Shown one piece after another: positions 5,135 to 5,154 of a DNA stretch of 5,154 nucleotides. A program made the translations under genes and the position numbers. The first letter of the stretch is position 1. Each line of letters opens with the position of its first letter. The notes below the pieces were generated by a model. It searched no databases, had not been told where the DNA came from, and saw nothing but the letters and a program-made list of their open reading frames with translations. The stretch covers positions 1 through 5,154 of the forward strand of contig JADGEG010000141.1 of the NCBI GenBank assembly GCA_016744485.1. The letters are read 5' to 3'. Source of the DNA: Arcobacter sp. GTDB lineage: Bacteria; Campylobacterota; Campylobacteria; Campylobacterales; Arcobacteraceae.

Positions 5135-5154
5135 AGTAATATAATATATAATAC

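Overview
The window is strongly A+T-rich (roughly three quarters A+T by eye) and reads as the backbone of a small, possibly complete, plasmid. It carries a ParA-type partition ATPase, a coupling-protein-like AAA+ ATPase, a Replic_Relax-like protein, two unrecognised small genes, and one open frame that makes sense only if TGA is read as an amino acid. There is no tRNA, rRNA, CRISPR array, transposase or recognisable canonical Rep protein. The sequence does not name the host. Promoters of the form TTTTTGC-TATAAT with no obvious -35 box, purine-rich ribosome binding sites and very low G+C would fit Campylobacterota of the Arcobacter/Campylobacter type, but a low-G+C Firmicute is not excluded. 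Five clear genes encode all five of their Trp residues as TGG and contain no in-frame TGA, so the backbone looks like standard bacterial code.

Layout: (1) 1-855 is a partition block. parA (80-706, minus) is bracketed by a perfect 28-bp inverted repeat (9-36 and 751-778) and a 14-bp direct repeat (44-57 and 724-737). A divergent promoter region of about 150 bp separates parA from the plus-strand gene. (2) 856-1275 (plus) is a three-helix membrane protein with a lysine-rich tail. (3) 1276-1659 has no standard-code gene. It holds a bidirectional hairpin terminator and a 102-codon minus-strand frame with three in-frame TGA codons and no TAA or TAG before its end. (4) 1660-5087 (minus) is a three-gene operon, transcribed from right to left: soluble VirD4/TraG-like ATPase, Replic_Relax-like protein, unknown helical protein. 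A putative promoter lies in 5114-5134.

The most unusual points are the TGA-containing frame and its relation to the convergent membrane-protein gene. The two proteins end in nearly the same 16-residue acidic/leucine helix, with 6 identities and 8 conservative changes, although their codons differ. A shared AATTAAA(T)ATTTGCCA element lies in front of both the three-gene operon and the TGA-containing frame. Together the genes suggest a compact plasmid. ParA and its flanking repeats would serve maintenance, the ATPase plus Replic_Relax protein would serve DNA processing or mobilisation (and perhaps replication), and the convergent small gene pair is of unknown purpose. These functional links are inference from family resemblance and gene order.
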